A stretch of DNA of 64,000 nucleotides, taken from contig JAMOTD010000027.1 in NCBI GenBank assembly GCA_027068415.1, positions 25,670-89,669 of the forward strand. The letters are read 5' to 3'. This stretch comes from Desulfurobacteriaceae bacterium (GTDB lineage: Bacteria > Aquificota > Aquificia > Desulfurobacteriales > Desulfurobacteriaceae). A program made the translations under genes and the position numbers. Shown piece by piece: positions 26,726 through 36,152 of this stretch; the first letter of the stretch is position 1, and every line of letters begins with the position of its first letter. The notes under the pieces were generated by a model. The model worked only from the letters and a program-made list of their open reading frames with translations. It was not told the origin of the DNA and searched no databases.

Positions 26726-27717
26726 TTCAGAATTACTCTCCTTTTCTCCTTGTCAATTGAGTCAACGATAAATTTATACCTGTGCTTGTACTTTAGCTTT
26801 ACTCCCTTGGGGAGTTTTTCGGCCGGAAGGTAGCCTGCAACGTCCTGAGGAAGGTATATCCAGTAGCCTTTCTTGTCCTCCTTTACTACCTCTCCCTCAA
26901 CCTCCATTCCGGGCTTTAAGAGCTCCTCAATCCTCTCCCACGGGTCGGGGTTTATCTCCTTCAGCGATAGGACGAGCCTCTCCTTATCCCTCTCAATCTT
27001 TTTGATTTTTACCTTTATCCTGTCCCCTAACTTTGCAGCGTCAAAGGGGGTTTTGAGTCCGCTCCAGGAGATGTCGCTCTTGTGAACTAAGCCGTCAACT
27101 CCGTCAACGTCAACGAAAATCCCGAAGTCAACGATGTTCTTGACGGTTCCCTCTACAATGTCCCCCTCTTTTAACCTCTTAAGGGTCTCCTTCCTCTTCT
27201 TAGCCCTCTCTTCTTCAAGGAGTTTCCTCCTTGAGATTACGATGCTTCTCCTCTTCCTGTCAACCGAGAGGACTTTTGCCTCAATTTCTCTATCAAGCCA
27301 CTGGTCGGGCTGGGTTACGGGCATTATGTCAACCTGAGACATGGGAAGAAAAACGGTCAGGCCTTCCTCAAGCTGAACCTTATATCCTCCCCTTACTTTC
27401 TGTCTTATCCTTCCCCTTACTACTCCCTTCTTCTCAATCTCGTCAGCAAGCCTCTCCCACTCCTTAATTGAGCGGGCACAGTTTACCGACAGGAGAGCGT
27501 ACCCCTCTTCAGTTTCTGGCTCCACAACACAGACCTCTATCTTCTCCCCTACTTTGGGCTTATAGCCCAGCTCTTTAATCGGAACCACCCCCTCAGACTT
27601 CCAGCCGAAGTCAACGAAGACCTCTCGGTCGGTAACCTTTACGACCGTTCCGGTTATTACCTCCTGATTGAGCTTCTTAAAGCTCTCTTCCAGCAGTTTG
27701 GCAAACTCCCCTTCCAC
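26698..27717 (-). CDS. rpsA: ribosomal protein S1-like, four S1 domains
   Basis: The 339-aa protein carries four S1 repeats, beginning GTVVKVTDREVFVDFG (about 24), VVRGRIRQKVRGGYKV (about 99), GDIVEGTVKNIVDFGIFVDV (about 186) and GMEVEGEVVKEDKKGYWI (about 269). E. coli S1 has six, so this is a shorter form of the kind seen in many phyla. It binds mRNA on the 30S subunit. Its GTG start lies 41 bases inside the ispH reading frame, giving an ispH-rpsA overlap. Confidence 0.9.
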   Translation of the reverse strand: MEGEFAKLLEESFKKLNQEVITGTVVKVTDREVFVDFGWKSEGVVPIKELGYKPKVGEKIEVCVVEPETEEGYALLSVNCARSIKEWERLADEIEKKGVVRGRIRQKVRGGYKVQLEEGLTVFLPMSQVDIMPVTQPDQWLDREIEAKVLSVDRKRRSIVISRRKLLEEERAKKRKETLKRLKEGDIVEGTVKNIVDFGIFVDVDGVDGLVHKSDISWSGLKTPFDAAKLGDRIKVKIKKIERDKERLVLSLKEINPDPWERIEELLKPGMEVEGEVVKEDKKGYWIYLPQDVAGYLPAEKLPKGVKLKYKHRYKFIVDSIDKEKRRVILKWPEETPQR

Positions 27718-28564
27718 TTAGCTCTCCCCCTTTGAAAAGAGTAGATAGATGGCTCACTACCTCGTCTATTACCCACTTTGGAGTGGATGCTCCGGCGGTA
27801 ATTCCTATTGAGCGGGCACCCCTAAACCACTCCTCCTTTATCTCCTCCTTTGACTCTATGTGGTAGCTCCTTGGGTTGACGCTCTTTGATATCTGGTAGA
27901 GCTTTGTTGTGTTTGAGCTGTTCTTACCCCCGATTATCAGCATAACGTCAACCTTTCCTGCAAGCTCCTTGGCCTCTTTCTGTCTTATTGATGTTGCACT
28001 GCAAATAGTATTATAAACCTTTAATTCCTTAACTTTGGAAGAGAGGAGTGCTATTGCCTCTTTAAAGAAGTTTAGGTTCAGAGTCGTCTGACAAACGACT
28101 CCCAGTTTTGTCATCTTCGGGAGGGCCTCAACCTCCTCAATCGTGCTTGCTATCATCGGCTCTTTTATGTGGCCGGCTATTCCTATAACTTCAGGGTGGT
28201 CGGGGTTCCCCAGAATCAGTACCGGATAGCCTTCCCTCTCAAGTTTCATTGCCTTTTCGTGGACGTCCTTTACAAAGGGGCAGGTGGCGTCAACTATGTG
28301 GGTTCCCTTCTCCTTAAGCTTCTTTATAACCTTGGGGGAGACCCCGTGGGAGCGGATTATCACCGTGTCTCCCTCTTTTAGCTCATCCATTCCCTCTATA
28401 AAGCTCATTCCTAACTTTTTCAGCCTCTCTATTTCCCGTTTGTTGTGGATTAGCTCCCCGAGGCAGCGGGTATTCTTACTCTCTTTTAAGGTCTCAACGG
28501 CCATGTTTACTGCCCTTTTAACGCCCCAGCAAAAGCCTGCGCTCCTTGCTACCTTAATCTCCAC
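27677..28564 (-). CDS. ispH: 4-hydroxy-3-methylbut-2-enyl diphosphate reductase
   Basis: The 295-aa iron-sulfur enzyme makes IPP and DMAPP in the last step of the MEP isoprenoid route. Three cluster-binding Cys are visible: AGFCWGVKRAV (residue 13), VDATCPFVKDVH (near 95) and TICSATSIRQKEA (near 190). Conserved His residues appear in ELIHNKREI and IRSHGVSP. The C-terminus extends about 13 residues beyond the usual end because it overlaps the rpsA start. plsC precedes it with an 11-base overlap. Confidence 0.96.
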   Translation of the reverse strand: MEIKVARSAGFCWGVKRAVNMAVETLKESKNTRCLGELIHNKREIERLKKLGMSFIEGMDELKEGDTVIIRSHGVSPKVIKKLKEKGTHIVDATCPFVKDVHEKAMKLEREGYPVLILGNPDHPEVIGIAGHIKEPMIASTIEEVEALPKMTKLGVVCQTTLNLNFFKEAIALLSSKVKELKVYNTICSATSIRQKEAKELAGKVDVMLIIGGKNSSNTTKLYQISKSVNPRSYHIESKEEIKEEWFRGARSIGITAGASTPKWVIDEVVSHLSTLFKGGELSGRGVCQTAGREL

Positions 28565-29201
28565 CTTTAAGCTCCTTTATCCTCTCCATCATTATGTCTG
28601 CCGCTTTCTGGTAGTTCTCCTTTCTATCTTCTAAATCTATGGTGAAAGGTTTACCGAAGGTAATGGTTACTTTGGGAAGGCCGTTTGCAAGCCCCTCTTT
28701 TCCTATCAGGGCTTCGCTCCCCTCTATGAGGCACGGAACTATAGGGGCTTTAGCCTTGATTGCCACCATTCCCGCTCCCCACTTTCCCCTGAGGAACTTG
28801 CCTTTGGGAGCTCTCTGCCCCTCGGGAAAGATGCAGACGAGCTCTCCTTTATTTAAGAGTTCTAAGGCCGTTTTTAGGGCGGTAAGGTCGGCTTTACCCC
28901 TCTTTACCGGGAAGGCGTTTCCCCAGTGTTTTATGAGGGAGCCCAAAATGGGCGTGTCAAAGAGCTCCGACTTTGCCATGAAGAAGACCGGTCTCTTCTT
29001 TACCGCAAAGGCCACAAGAGGCGGGTCAAGGTAGCTCCTGTGGTTTGCCACTAAAAGTACTTTCCCCTCTTGAGGAATGTTCTCCCTTCCTTTCACTTTA
29101 AGGCGGCAGATTTTCCCGATTAGGCGGGCGACGGTGTTGAGCCAGACCCAGTAGGCCTTTTTCCTTTTAACCCATGGATATCTTGAAGTTAGAGATTCCA
29201 T
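28554..29201 (-). CDS. plsC: 1-acyl-sn-glycerol-3-phosphate acyltransferase
   Basis: The 215-aa product belongs to the PlsC family that transfers an acyl group to lysophosphatidate at the inner membrane. The catalytic NHRSYLD (HX4D) box near 53-59 and FPEGQRAPKG near 124-133 are both intact, and GSEALIG and VTITFGKP follow. First gene of plsC-ispH-rpsA-smpB, a common gene order in which cmk often precedes; cmk is absent here. Confidence 0.93.
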   Translation of the reverse strand: MESLTSRYPWVKRKKAYWVWLNTVARLIGKICRLKVKGRENIPQEGKVLLVANHRSYLDPPLVAFAVKKRPVFFMAKSELFDTPILGSLIKHWGNAFPVKRGKADLTALKTALELLNKGELVCIFPEGQRAPKGKFLRGKWGAGMVAIKAKAPIVPCLIEGSEALIGKEGLANGLPKVTITFGKPFTIDLEDRKENYQKAADIMMERIKELKGGD

Positions 29202-29308
29202 GTACCAATTTTACTAAAAAGGGCTCTCTCGGGAGGAGCGGAGTTTTTAGGTTTTCTTTAAGAAAATAGATTTTGGACCGGTTTGAGAAATAGTGTGAGG
29301 AGAAAGAG

Positions 29309-30193
29309 ATGGAAGAGATTTACCACCCTCCCGTTCTGCTTAAAGAGAGTATTGAGATGCTGAAGGCCAAAGAGGGAGGGATTTTCGTTGACGCAACCCT
29401 CGGAGGCGGCGGCCACACCGAGGCAATCCTAAAGGCCAACCCCGAAAACAGGGTAATTGCAATAGACAGGGACGAGGAGGCAATAGAGAGGGCAATAAGG
29501 AGGCTTGAACCCTTCGGAGACAGAGTCTCAATCTACCACGCAAACTTCTCCCAAATCGGGGAGGTCCTTGAGGCCGAAGGGGTGAGCGAGGTTAACGGAG
29601 TTCTCTTTGACCTTGGGGTCTCTCACTTTCACCTAAGGGGAGAAAGGGGCTTTACAGTCTGGAAGGAGCAGCCCCTTGATATGAGAATGGATAGAAGACA
29701 AAAGCTAACGGCTAAAGAAGTGGTTAATGAGCTCTCTGAAAGGGAGCTTGCGGACATAATCTTTAAGTATGGTGAGGAGCGCTTTGCAAGGAAGATTGCA
29801 AGGGAGATAGTAAGGAGGCGGAAGGTTAAACCGATTGAGACCACCACCGAGCTTGCAAAGATTGTTGAAGAGGTAATTCCCAAAAAGCTCTGGGCGGGCA
29901 GGAAAAAGCACCCTGCAATAAAAACCTTTCAGGCCATAAGAATTTTCGTAAACAAGGAGTTTGACGAGATAGAGAAAGGAATCCCCGCCGCTGCTGAGTT
30001 TATAAAACCCGGCGGAAGGCTTGCAGTAATAACATTCCACTCTCTTGAGGACAGGCTCGTAAAGAACATTCTGAGAAACCTTGAGGGCTTTAGGGTAATA
30101 ACCAAAAAACCCATTGAGCCCACTCCCGAGGAAGTTAAACAAAACCCCGCCGCCAGAAGCGCAAAACTGAGAGTTGCCGAGAGGGAGGTTTGA
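29309..30193 (+). CDS. rsmH: 16S rRNA (cytosine1402-N4)-methyltransferase
   Basis: The 294-aa protein methylates N4 of C1402 in 16S rRNA using SAM. IYHPPVLLKESIEML and VDATLGGGGHTEAIL (motif I, near 28-42), VLFDLGVSHFHL (near 97-108), KHPAIKTFQAIRIFVNKE (near 206) and ITFHSLEDRLVK (near 244) are all hallmark segments. Length typical. It stands alone here, without mra/fts cell-wall genes. A GTGAGGAGAAAG ribosome-binding site precedes the ATG. Confidence 0.96.
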   Translation: MEEIYHPPVLLKESIEMLKAKEGGIFVDATLGGGGHTEAILKANPENRVIAIDRDEEAIERAIRRLEPFGDRVSIYHANFSQIGEVLEAEGVSEVNGVLFDLGVSHFHLRGERGFTVWKEQPLDMRMDRRQKLTAKEVVNELSERELADIIFKYGEERFARKIAREIVRRRKVKPIETTTELAKIVEEVIPKKLWAGRKKHPAIKTFQAIRIFVNKEFDEIEKGIPAAAEFIKPGGRLAVITFHSLEDRLVKNILRNLEGFRVITKKPIEPTPEEVKQNPAARSAKLRVAEREV

Positions 30194-30228
30194 TAAATTA
30201 AAGGTTAAACTGGAATTTTGAGGGTTGT

Positions 30229-30508
30229 TTGAGGTTAGAAGAGGTAGTTGAAAGGCTGAAGGAGGTAAAAAGGGAGCTCCAGAGCAAGTATAAGGTTAAA
30301 ACCCTTGCCCTCTTTGGCTTAACTGTCAGGAACGAAAAGGACAGAGACATTGATATTTTGGTTGAGTTTAAAGAGCCCGTAGGCCTTAAATTCTTTGAGC
30401 TGTAGGATTTCCTTGAAGAAGTGAGCTACGGTTGACCTTCTAGCCTTTTCAGCGGTGAAGGAGAAAAGAGAACTCTGGACAGAAATTGAGGGAGAAGTTC
30501 TAATTATC
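30229..30508 (+). pseudogene. decayed MNT-type nucleotidyltransferase
   Basis: From TTG 30229 the frame reads LRLEEVVERLKEVKRELQ... LALFGLTVRNEKDRDIDILVEFKEPVGLKFFEL and then meets TAG. Past it, DFLEE continues and a frameshift leads to VDLLAFSAVKEKRELWTEIE. This is the layout of minimal nucleotidyltransferases (antitoxin of HEPN-MNT pairs): a GS motif (here degraded to GL), DID metal-binding residues, EPVGL and a C-terminal VDLL...E segment. The stop and the frameshift mark it as inactive. No HEPN partner is present. This accounts for the stretch between rsmH and the next gene. Confidence 0.7.
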
Positions 30509-31282
30509 CAGATTACTTACAGAGGTCGGATTGTATTTTTTTATTATTTTTTCCAAACCTTTTTCTTCTTCAATTTTCACCTTATATATGTATAAAGTAC
30601 CTTCCTCCTCTATTCTTTGTTTATTCCTATCTATTTTCTCTACTCTTACTGAGATTTTCCTTGATGATTCTTTTTTTTCTAATTCTAATTTTTCTAATTC
30701 TAAAGAGAAGAGCTTGAAGTTGTCAAGTGATTCGGATGTTATCAGTATATATGATAGAGCTTCTTGTGCAGCTTCTTGTGCATATGCGAGTGTATTTTTC
30801 AATGCTTGACCTAGTGTATCACCATTAATGTTAAAGTATTCTCCGCCTACTTCTACTATATAAATATAGTAGGAGTCATCGTCGGGTTTTTCACTCTGTG
30901 AGTTCTGTGAATTTTTATATAATTCCTCTTTTAAAGTATCATTATCATTTAATACAAGAAAATACTCTCCTCTAGCACTACTTGCTTTGTAGAGCTTAAT
31001 TTTACTGTCTTGCTTTTCCCTTAATATTTCACTTGAGCTTCTGATTTTTTCATCCTTTTTAATCTCAAAAGTTGCACATTTTTCTGTGTTTTTGCAACAT
31101 AAAATTAAGTCTGTCTGACTTCTGCTATTGCAAGTTTTAGGTTTTATAGCTTTGTCAGTTTTTATGTATAAGCAAAGAGCAAGTAATGGGTAATTCCATT
31201 CTTCTCTCAATCCTAAGCTGAGAGAAAGTTCCCAAAATTCTTTGACTTCGTTAAGGCAGGTGCTCATGGAATTGTCACTCAT
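30500..31282 (-). CDS. AT-rich gene of unknown function, possible nuclease fold
   Basis: The 260-aa product is not recognised. It is Lys/Glu/Ser-rich, coded with many AT-rich codons unlike its neighbours, and contains no GAGCTC. A segment QTDLILCC...CATFEIKKDEK (56-78) has the spacing D58-x14-E73-x-K75 of a PD-(D/E)xK nuclease; this is suggestive only. A repetitive Leu/Glu helical stretch (KLFSLELEKLELEKK) lies near 193. The start overlaps the thrB stop (ATGA), so it is translated with thrB although its content looks foreign. Probably acquired; a role in defence is possible but unproven. Confidence 0.65.
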   Translation of the reverse strand: MSDNSMSTCLNEVKEFWELSLSLGLREEWNYPLLALCLYIKTDKAIKPKTCNSRSQTDLILCCKNTEKCATFEIKKDEKIRSSSEILREKQDSKIKLYKASSARGEYFLVLNDNDTLKEELYKNSQNSQSEKPDDDSYYIYIVEVGGEYFNINGDTLGQALKNTLAYAQEAAQEALSYILITSESLDNFKLFSLELEKLELEKKESSRKISVRVEKIDRNKQRIEEEGTLYIYKVKIEEEKGLEKIIKKYNPTSVSNLDN

Positions 31283-32166
31283 TTTATCCTTGCCCCTTCC
31301 TTGTCAACATCCAAGACTAAATACCTGCTTTCTATTCCGAGGGCGTCAAAGACATTGCACATTGCCCTTCCTATTTCGTCAAAGTTCTTATCGGCAAGTG
31401 CTCCTATACAGCTCCCGGCTCCGGAGAGGTAAACTGCGTAAGCCCCTGCCTTGTAGCCCTCAGAGAGGACCTCCCAGAAAGAGGGGATAAGGTCGCAGCG
31501 GTAAGGTTGGTGGATTCTGTCTTTAACGGCCTCTTTTAAAAGGCCGAAGTCTTTTTTCTGGAGAGCTCCCAATAGCAGCGCAACCCTCTGAATGTTGAAG
31601 ATGACGTCCTCCCTTGAGTAATTGTCCGGAAGGACCGAGCGGGACTCTTCTGTTGAGAGGAAGAGCTCGGGAACGACGATTATTACTTTTAACTCCTCAG
31701 GCCAGTCAAGTTTTATGTAGGTTAAATCTCCGTTTGTTGCGGCAACTACGAAACCCCCGGTGTAGGCCGGCAGGACGTTATCGGGGTGGGGCTCAAACTT
31801 GAAGGCAACGTCTATGACTTCGGGGAGGGAGAGCTCTTTCCCGCTGATTTTCTCGGCCGCTAAGATTCCGCCCACTATTGCGGTAGCGGAGCTCCCGAGC
31901 CCCCTTCCAAGGGGAATCCTGTTTACCTGTTTAACTTTTATGGGCTGGCTCTGGCCCAGGTACTCCATTGTTGAGCGGTAAGCCCTCAAAAAGAGGTTCT
32001 TCTCGTCCTTCGGGAGAGTATCTGCACCTTCTCCCTCTATTTCAACTGAGTAAAAGTCTGAAGGCTCCACTATAAAGTCGTTGTAGAGCTTCAGTGCAAG
32101 GCCGAGGGCGTCAAACCCGGGCCCCAAGTTGCTCGTAGATGCCGGAACGGAGACCTTAAACTTCAT
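31279..32166 (-). CDS. thrB: homoserine kinase
   Basis: The 295-aa GHMP-family kinase phosphorylates homoserine in threonine biosynthesis. FKVSVPASTSNLGPGFDALGLAL at the start and IPLGRGLGSSATAIVGGI near 86-103 (ATP-binding GHMP loop) are diagnostic; AVYLSGAGSC near 244 is the third motif. Neither thrA nor thrC is near. It is in a minus-strand run from the tonB-like gene down to 30500. Confidence 0.93.
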   Translation of the reverse strand: MKFKVSVPASTSNLGPGFDALGLALKLYNDFIVEPSDFYSVEIEGEGADTLPKDEKNLFLRAYRSTMEYLGQSQPIKVKQVNRIPLGRGLGSSATAIVGGILAAEKISGKELSLPEVIDVAFKFEPHPDNVLPAYTGGFVVAATNGDLTYIKLDWPEELKVIIVVPELFLSTEESRSVLPDNYSREDVIFNIQRVALLLGALQKKDFGLLKEAVKDRIHQPYRCDLIPSFWEVLSEGYKAGAYAVYLSGAGSCIGALADKNFDEIGRAMCNVFDALGIESRYLVLDVDKEGARIK

Positions 32167-32217
32167 CTCTGACTCCCTACTTTTCGTTGATGAGAGTTTA
32201 CCAAGAATTGGGTTTAA

Positions 32218-33619
32218 TTAGTACTCTCCGTAGTCGCAGCTCTTAACGAAGCTTCCGTCAAGCTCTTTTGGTACTACTATAGTTCTTATTCCCTCTTCTT
32301 CGGCCTTTTTGCACAGCTCCTTAAAGGCCTCTTCGTCGTTTAAGTACTTTTCATCGTACTCGGCGTTAAAGACCGGCTTTCCCTGCTCTATAAAAGGTTT
32401 TAGGATGGGGCACTCGTTATAGGCGTGGCACTCCTCGTTGACCGCAAAGTCAAAGTAGACCGAGAGCTCCTTAACCTGCTCAAGGTCGTTTTTCAGCCCG
32501 ACTAAGAGCCCCCTCTTCTTTGCCTCTATTGAGAGGAAACGGTTGTAGTCAAGTTGCTCTTCGTAGGTTAGGGGAAAGCCCGTATCGTTTAAGTAGCCGT
32601 CAACGTTGTCAGGCTCAACCCCGTCGCAGCCCTTTTCCTTTGCAAGCTCAAGCCGTTTAACCATTATCCTCTTTACGTTCTCGCTCCTTATGTCAAGCCA
32701 CTTCTCCCCCGGCCACTCATCAAGGGGGTTGCCCAGCTCCTCCTCTTTAAACTCCCCTGCGTCCGGTCTCCACTCTTCGTATGTTCCCGCACTGAAGTAG
32801 CAGATTACGACTTTTCCCTCTTCCTTGAGCTTCTCTATCGTCTCTTTCGGCGTGTCAAAGAGGTCAACGTCGTAGAGCTCTGCCGGAATGTCGGCTCGGA
32901 GCTCCCCCTGAAGCTGCCAGTACCACGTTGTTTCAGCGGAGATTTCCGGGAAGTTGAAGAAGCTTACGGGAGTTTTTGTAATTACCTCCTTCCAGGGGCC
33001 CGGCGGGACTTCGTCTTTGTCAACAAACTGCCAGTCAACGTAGTCCACGTCCTTTAAGCCCAAGTAATCCCTTACTGCCGGGCTTACGTCAAGGCCTACT
33101 CCGTTGACGGGGTTTGAGGGATGGGAGCTCCCGAAGACGTAGTTAAAGTCGTTTTCCCCGAAGGGGCCTACGTCTTCCCACTGGGCGTAGGCTACTTTAT
33201 CCCCTTTAATTATTTTTACCCACCTGTTCTTCAGAACCGAGCCGTTCTTTTTGAATTCTTCATAGTTAAACCACGGGATTTTCTTTGCTATCTCCTTCAG
33301 ATTTCCCTTTTCGTCAAGGTCGTTAAAGGGGAGGGCGACGTAGAAAGGGTTTTCTGACGGTTTAAAGGAGGCCGGGAAGTAGCCGCTCCTCCTTTCGGGG
33401 TCGTCAACTCCTCCGTAGTGCCAGAGCCAGATGTCGTCCCAAGCGCTTGAGGTGTTGGGAATGTTGCCGTTTTCTTCGGTTGCAGGCTCTCCGACGTAGA
33501 ACCAAGTGGTTTTCACGTTTCTGTGAAGGGGATACTTAGAGCTCTCCCCCTTTTCCTCCGCCACCTGCTCCACACCCGGAAATTAAGAGCGTCAACAGGA
33601 AAAGGAATACTCCTTTCAC
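32218..33619 (-). CDS. GH114-type secreted lipoprotein, frameshifted near its N-terminus
   Basis: The main 451-codon frame (from 33573) carries an N-terminal domain of about 205 residues (VAYAQWEDVGPFGENDFNYVFG...GLDVSPAVRDYLGL...VDWQFV) and a C-terminal TIM-barrel domain resembling GH114 endo-alpha-1,4-polygalactosaminidases (VVICYFSAGTYEEWRPDAGEF..., GCDGVEPDNVDGY, NRFLSIEAKKRGLLVGLKND). It has no signal by itself. A frame starting at GTG 33619, ten bases after the rsmG stop, reads a lipoprotein signal with lipobox ISGC and runs into the main frame after a one-base shift at AAAAGGGGG (33546-33554, minus strand). So either a programmed shift, phase-variable tract, mutation or sequencing error separates signal and enzyme. 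Predicted surface or periplasmic glycan hydrolase. Confidence 0.7.
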
Positions 33620-33628
33620 GACTTTTCC

Positions 33629-34249
33629 CTAATCTTCTTTTGAGATAAAGAGGAAGCGGCGGGTGAAGTTTACGCCCTTCGGCTCAATTGTTATCTCCTT
33701 AACTCTGTAGCCCGGGAGCTCCCCTTTAAAGCTCTCCTTCCCCCTGTAGATACACAGGATTGCCCCTTTATTAAGCAGGTGCTCAGTTATCTTTACGGCG
33801 TCCTCCGGGTCCTCAACCGCCCTCATCGTTAGGAGCTTAAACTCCCCGTCAACCTCCTCAATTCTCCTGCACTCTACTTTTACGTTTTTTAGACCCAGCC
33901 GTCTTTTAACCTCCTCTAAGAAAACGCACCTTTTTTTTCTCGGCTCAACCAGAGTTATATGGGAGCTCTCAAGAACCGCCGCAAGGGGAATTCCCGGAAA
34001 GCCCCCTCCCGAACCTACGTCGCAGATTGGAACTCCTTCAACCTCAATTCCCGCCTCTTTAAAGGCCTTTAAACCTAAAAGGGAGTCAAAGAAGTGCTTC
34101 TCTTCTATTTCTCTGTCCTCCAATAGGGAAGTGAGGTTAATTCTCCTTCCCCACTTCTTTAGTAATTCTTTAAACTCTGCGAGCTTCCCGTAGTGCTCCT
34201 CTTTTAACTCTATACCGTTTAGTCGGCAGAGCTCCCTAAGCCTTTCCAC
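33629..34249 (-). CDS. rsmG: 16S rRNA (guanine527-N7)-methyltransferase
   Basis: The 206-aa protein (from GTG 34249, [15 protein letters not shown]) methylates N7 of G527 of 16S r[33 protein letters not shown] (SAM motif I, near 82-99) and [14 protein letters not shown] are typical. GTG 34249 is chosen because GGGGGGAG lies 6-12 bases before it; an in-frame TTG ten codons earlier is also possible. It overlaps the 3' end of mnmG by 14 bases, the common mnmG-rsmG pair. Confidence 0.92.
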   Translation of the reverse strand: MERLRELCRLNGIELKEEHYGKLAEFKELLKKWGRRINLTSLLEDREIEEKHFFDSLLGLKAFKEAGIEVEGVPICDVGSGGGFPGIPLAAVLESSHITLVEPRKKRCVFLEEVKRRLGLKNVKVECRRIEEVDGEFKLLTMRAVEDPEDAVKITEHLLNKGAILCIYRGKESFKGELPGYRVKEITIEPKGVNFTRRFLFISKED

Positions 34250-36143
34250 GGGCAAGCTCCCCCCTCTTCCACTTCTCAATGTAGATTGCCAAAATAGGAA
34301 TTGATGCCGGCCTTATTCCCTCAAGCCTTGCTGCCTGCCCCAACGTTAAGGGCTTCATTTCCTTTAACTTCTGCCTCTCCTCAACCGAAATCGGAACTAA
34401 ATCATAGTCAAAGTCTTCCGGAATCTTTATGTTCTCAAGCTTCCTGAACTTCTTAACCTCCTCAAGCTGGCGTTTGATGTAGCCCTCGTACTTAACCTCT
34501 ATCTCAACCTCTTCTAAGATTTCCTCTAATAGCTTTTTGTCTTCAACAGTCAGCTCAAAGGGAATCAGCTTTAATATCTCCTCAAGTTTAACTTCCGGCC
34601 TCTTTAAGAGCTCGTAGGCGCTCTTACTCTCCTTAACGGGGGTTGAGCCGGCCTTCTCAAGAATCGGGTTAACCTGCTCTGGCTTCAGCTTTACCTCTTT
34701 TAGCTTCTCTATGAAGACCTTTACGGTTTCGTACTTCTTCTTGACCCTTTCGTACTGCTCCCTCGTTAAGAGGCCGAACTTGTAGCCGTACTTGGCAAGG
34801 CGGTAGTCGGCGTTGTCGTAGCGCAGCAGCAGTCTGTACTCGGCCCGGGAGGTAAAGAGGCGGTAGGGCTCCCTGACCCCCTTGTTTACGAGGTCGTCAA
34901 TCATTACTCCTATGTAGGCCTCGTCCCTCCCTAAGACGAACCTTTCGTCTTTTCCGAGGGCGTAGAGGGCGGCATTTATTCCCGCAACTATTCCCTGGCC
35001 GGCCGCCTCCTCGTAGCCGGTAGTTCCGTTTACCTGACCGGCATTAAAGAGGCCTTTAATAATTTTTGTTTCAAGTGTCGGGTAGAGGTGGCGGGGGTCT
35101 ATGAAGTCGTATTCAATTGCGTAGGCAGGTCTTATTATCTCGGCGTTTTCAAGGCCGGGAATTGAGCGGATTATTGCAACCTGAACGTCGTAGGGGAGGC
35201 TCGTTGAGGTGCCGTTGGGGTAGAACTCTATGGTGTTCCTGCCTTCCGGTTCAACGAAGACGTGGTGGCGCTCCTTATCGGGGAATTTAACGATTTTGTC
35301 CTCAATTGAGGGGCAGTAGCGGACGCCGACCCCGCTTATGAGTTTACACTCACCGTACATAGGGGAGCGGTGGAGGTTTTCCCTTATTATCCTGTGGGTT
35401 TCGGGGGTGGTGTAGGTTAGCCAGCAGGGGATCTGCTCAACTTCCCTTGGCTCAGTCCAGTAGGAGAAAAAGGGAGGGGGTTCGTCGCCGTCCTGCCTCT
35501 CCATTTTTGAGAAGTCTATCGTCCTTCCGTCTATTCTGGTCGGGGTTCCGGTCTTTAACCTTGAGACCTTGAAGCCGTGGCGCTCGTAGAACTCCGAGAG
35601 CTTGTTGGCAGGGGGCTCCCACATTCTGCCCCCTTCAAACTCTTTAAAGCCGATAAATATTTTCCCCCGCAGAAAGGTTCCGGCTGTTACCACTACTGCC
35701 TTTGCACCGTAGCGGGCACCTATGTGGGTTAGAACTCCCTTTACTTTCCCGTCTTCAACTATTATGTCGTCAACGATTTGCTGGATTACCTGAAGGCCGG
35801 GGGTGTTCTCTATTACCCTTCTCATTCGGTTTCGGTAGGCCTCTTTGTCGGCCTGAGCTCTGGGAGCTCTTACAGCTGGCCCCTTTTTTCTGTTTAATAT
35901 CCTGAACTGTATTCCCGTTTCGTCTATGTTCTTTGCCATCTCCCCGCCCAGGGCATCTATCTCCCTAACTACAGTTCCCTTGGCTACGCCCCCTATGGCG
36001 GGGTTGCACGACATCTCCGCAATTTTGTCAACGTTAACGGTAAAGAGGGCGGTTTTACACCCCATCCTCGCGGCCGCCAGTGCCGCCTCACACCCGGCGT
36101 GGCCTGCGCCAACCACTATCACGTCAAAGACTTCGTCCCACAC
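34236..36143 (-). CDS. mnmG: tRNA uridine-5-carboxymethylaminomethyl modification enzyme MnmG
   Basis: The 635-aa FAD enzyme works with MnmE to modify wobble U34 of several tRNAs. The FAD-binding [23 protein letters not shown] opens the protein; [13 protein letters not shown] near 46-58, [11 protein letters not shown] near 155 and [15 protein letters not shown] near 363 are conserved. Length is typical. It follows the SAM-hydrolase gene by nine bases. Confidence 0.97.
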   Translation of the reverse strand: MWDEVFDVIVVGAGHAGCEAALAAARMGCKTALFTVNVDKIAEMSCNPAIGGVAKGTVVREIDALGGEMAKNIDETGIQFRILNRKKGPAVRAPRAQADKEAYRNRMRRVIENTPGLQVIQQIVDDIIVEDGKVKGVLTHIGARYGAKAVVVTAGTFLRGKIFIGFKEFEGGRMWEPPANKLSEFYERHGFKVSRLKTGTPTRIDGRTIDFSKMERQDGDEPPPFFSYWTEPREVEQIPCWLTYTTPETHRIIRENLHRSPMYGECKLISGVGVRYCPSIEDKIVKFPDKERHHVFVEPEGRNTIEFYPNGTSTSLPYDVQVAIIRSIPGLENAEIIRPAYAIEYDFIDPRHLYPTLETKIIKGLFNAGQVNGTTGYEEAAGQGIVAGINAALYALGKDERFVLGRDEAYIGVMIDDLVNKGVREPYRLFTSRAEYRLLLRYDNADYRLAKYGYKFGLLTREQYERVKKKYETVKVFIEKLKEVKLKPEQVNPILEKAGSTPVKESKSAYELLKRPEVKLEEILKLIPFELTVEDKKLLEEILEEVEIEVKYEGYIKRQLEEVKKFRKLENIKIPEDFDYDLVPISVEERQKLKEMKPLTLGQAARLEGIRPASIPILAIYIEKWKRGELARGKA

Positions 36144-36152
36144 GGCTACTCC

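Noticed and set aside
34250..34279. rsmG start at TTG 34279
   Set aside because: It would add ten residues without a ribosome-binding site; GTG 34249 has GGGGGGAG just before it.
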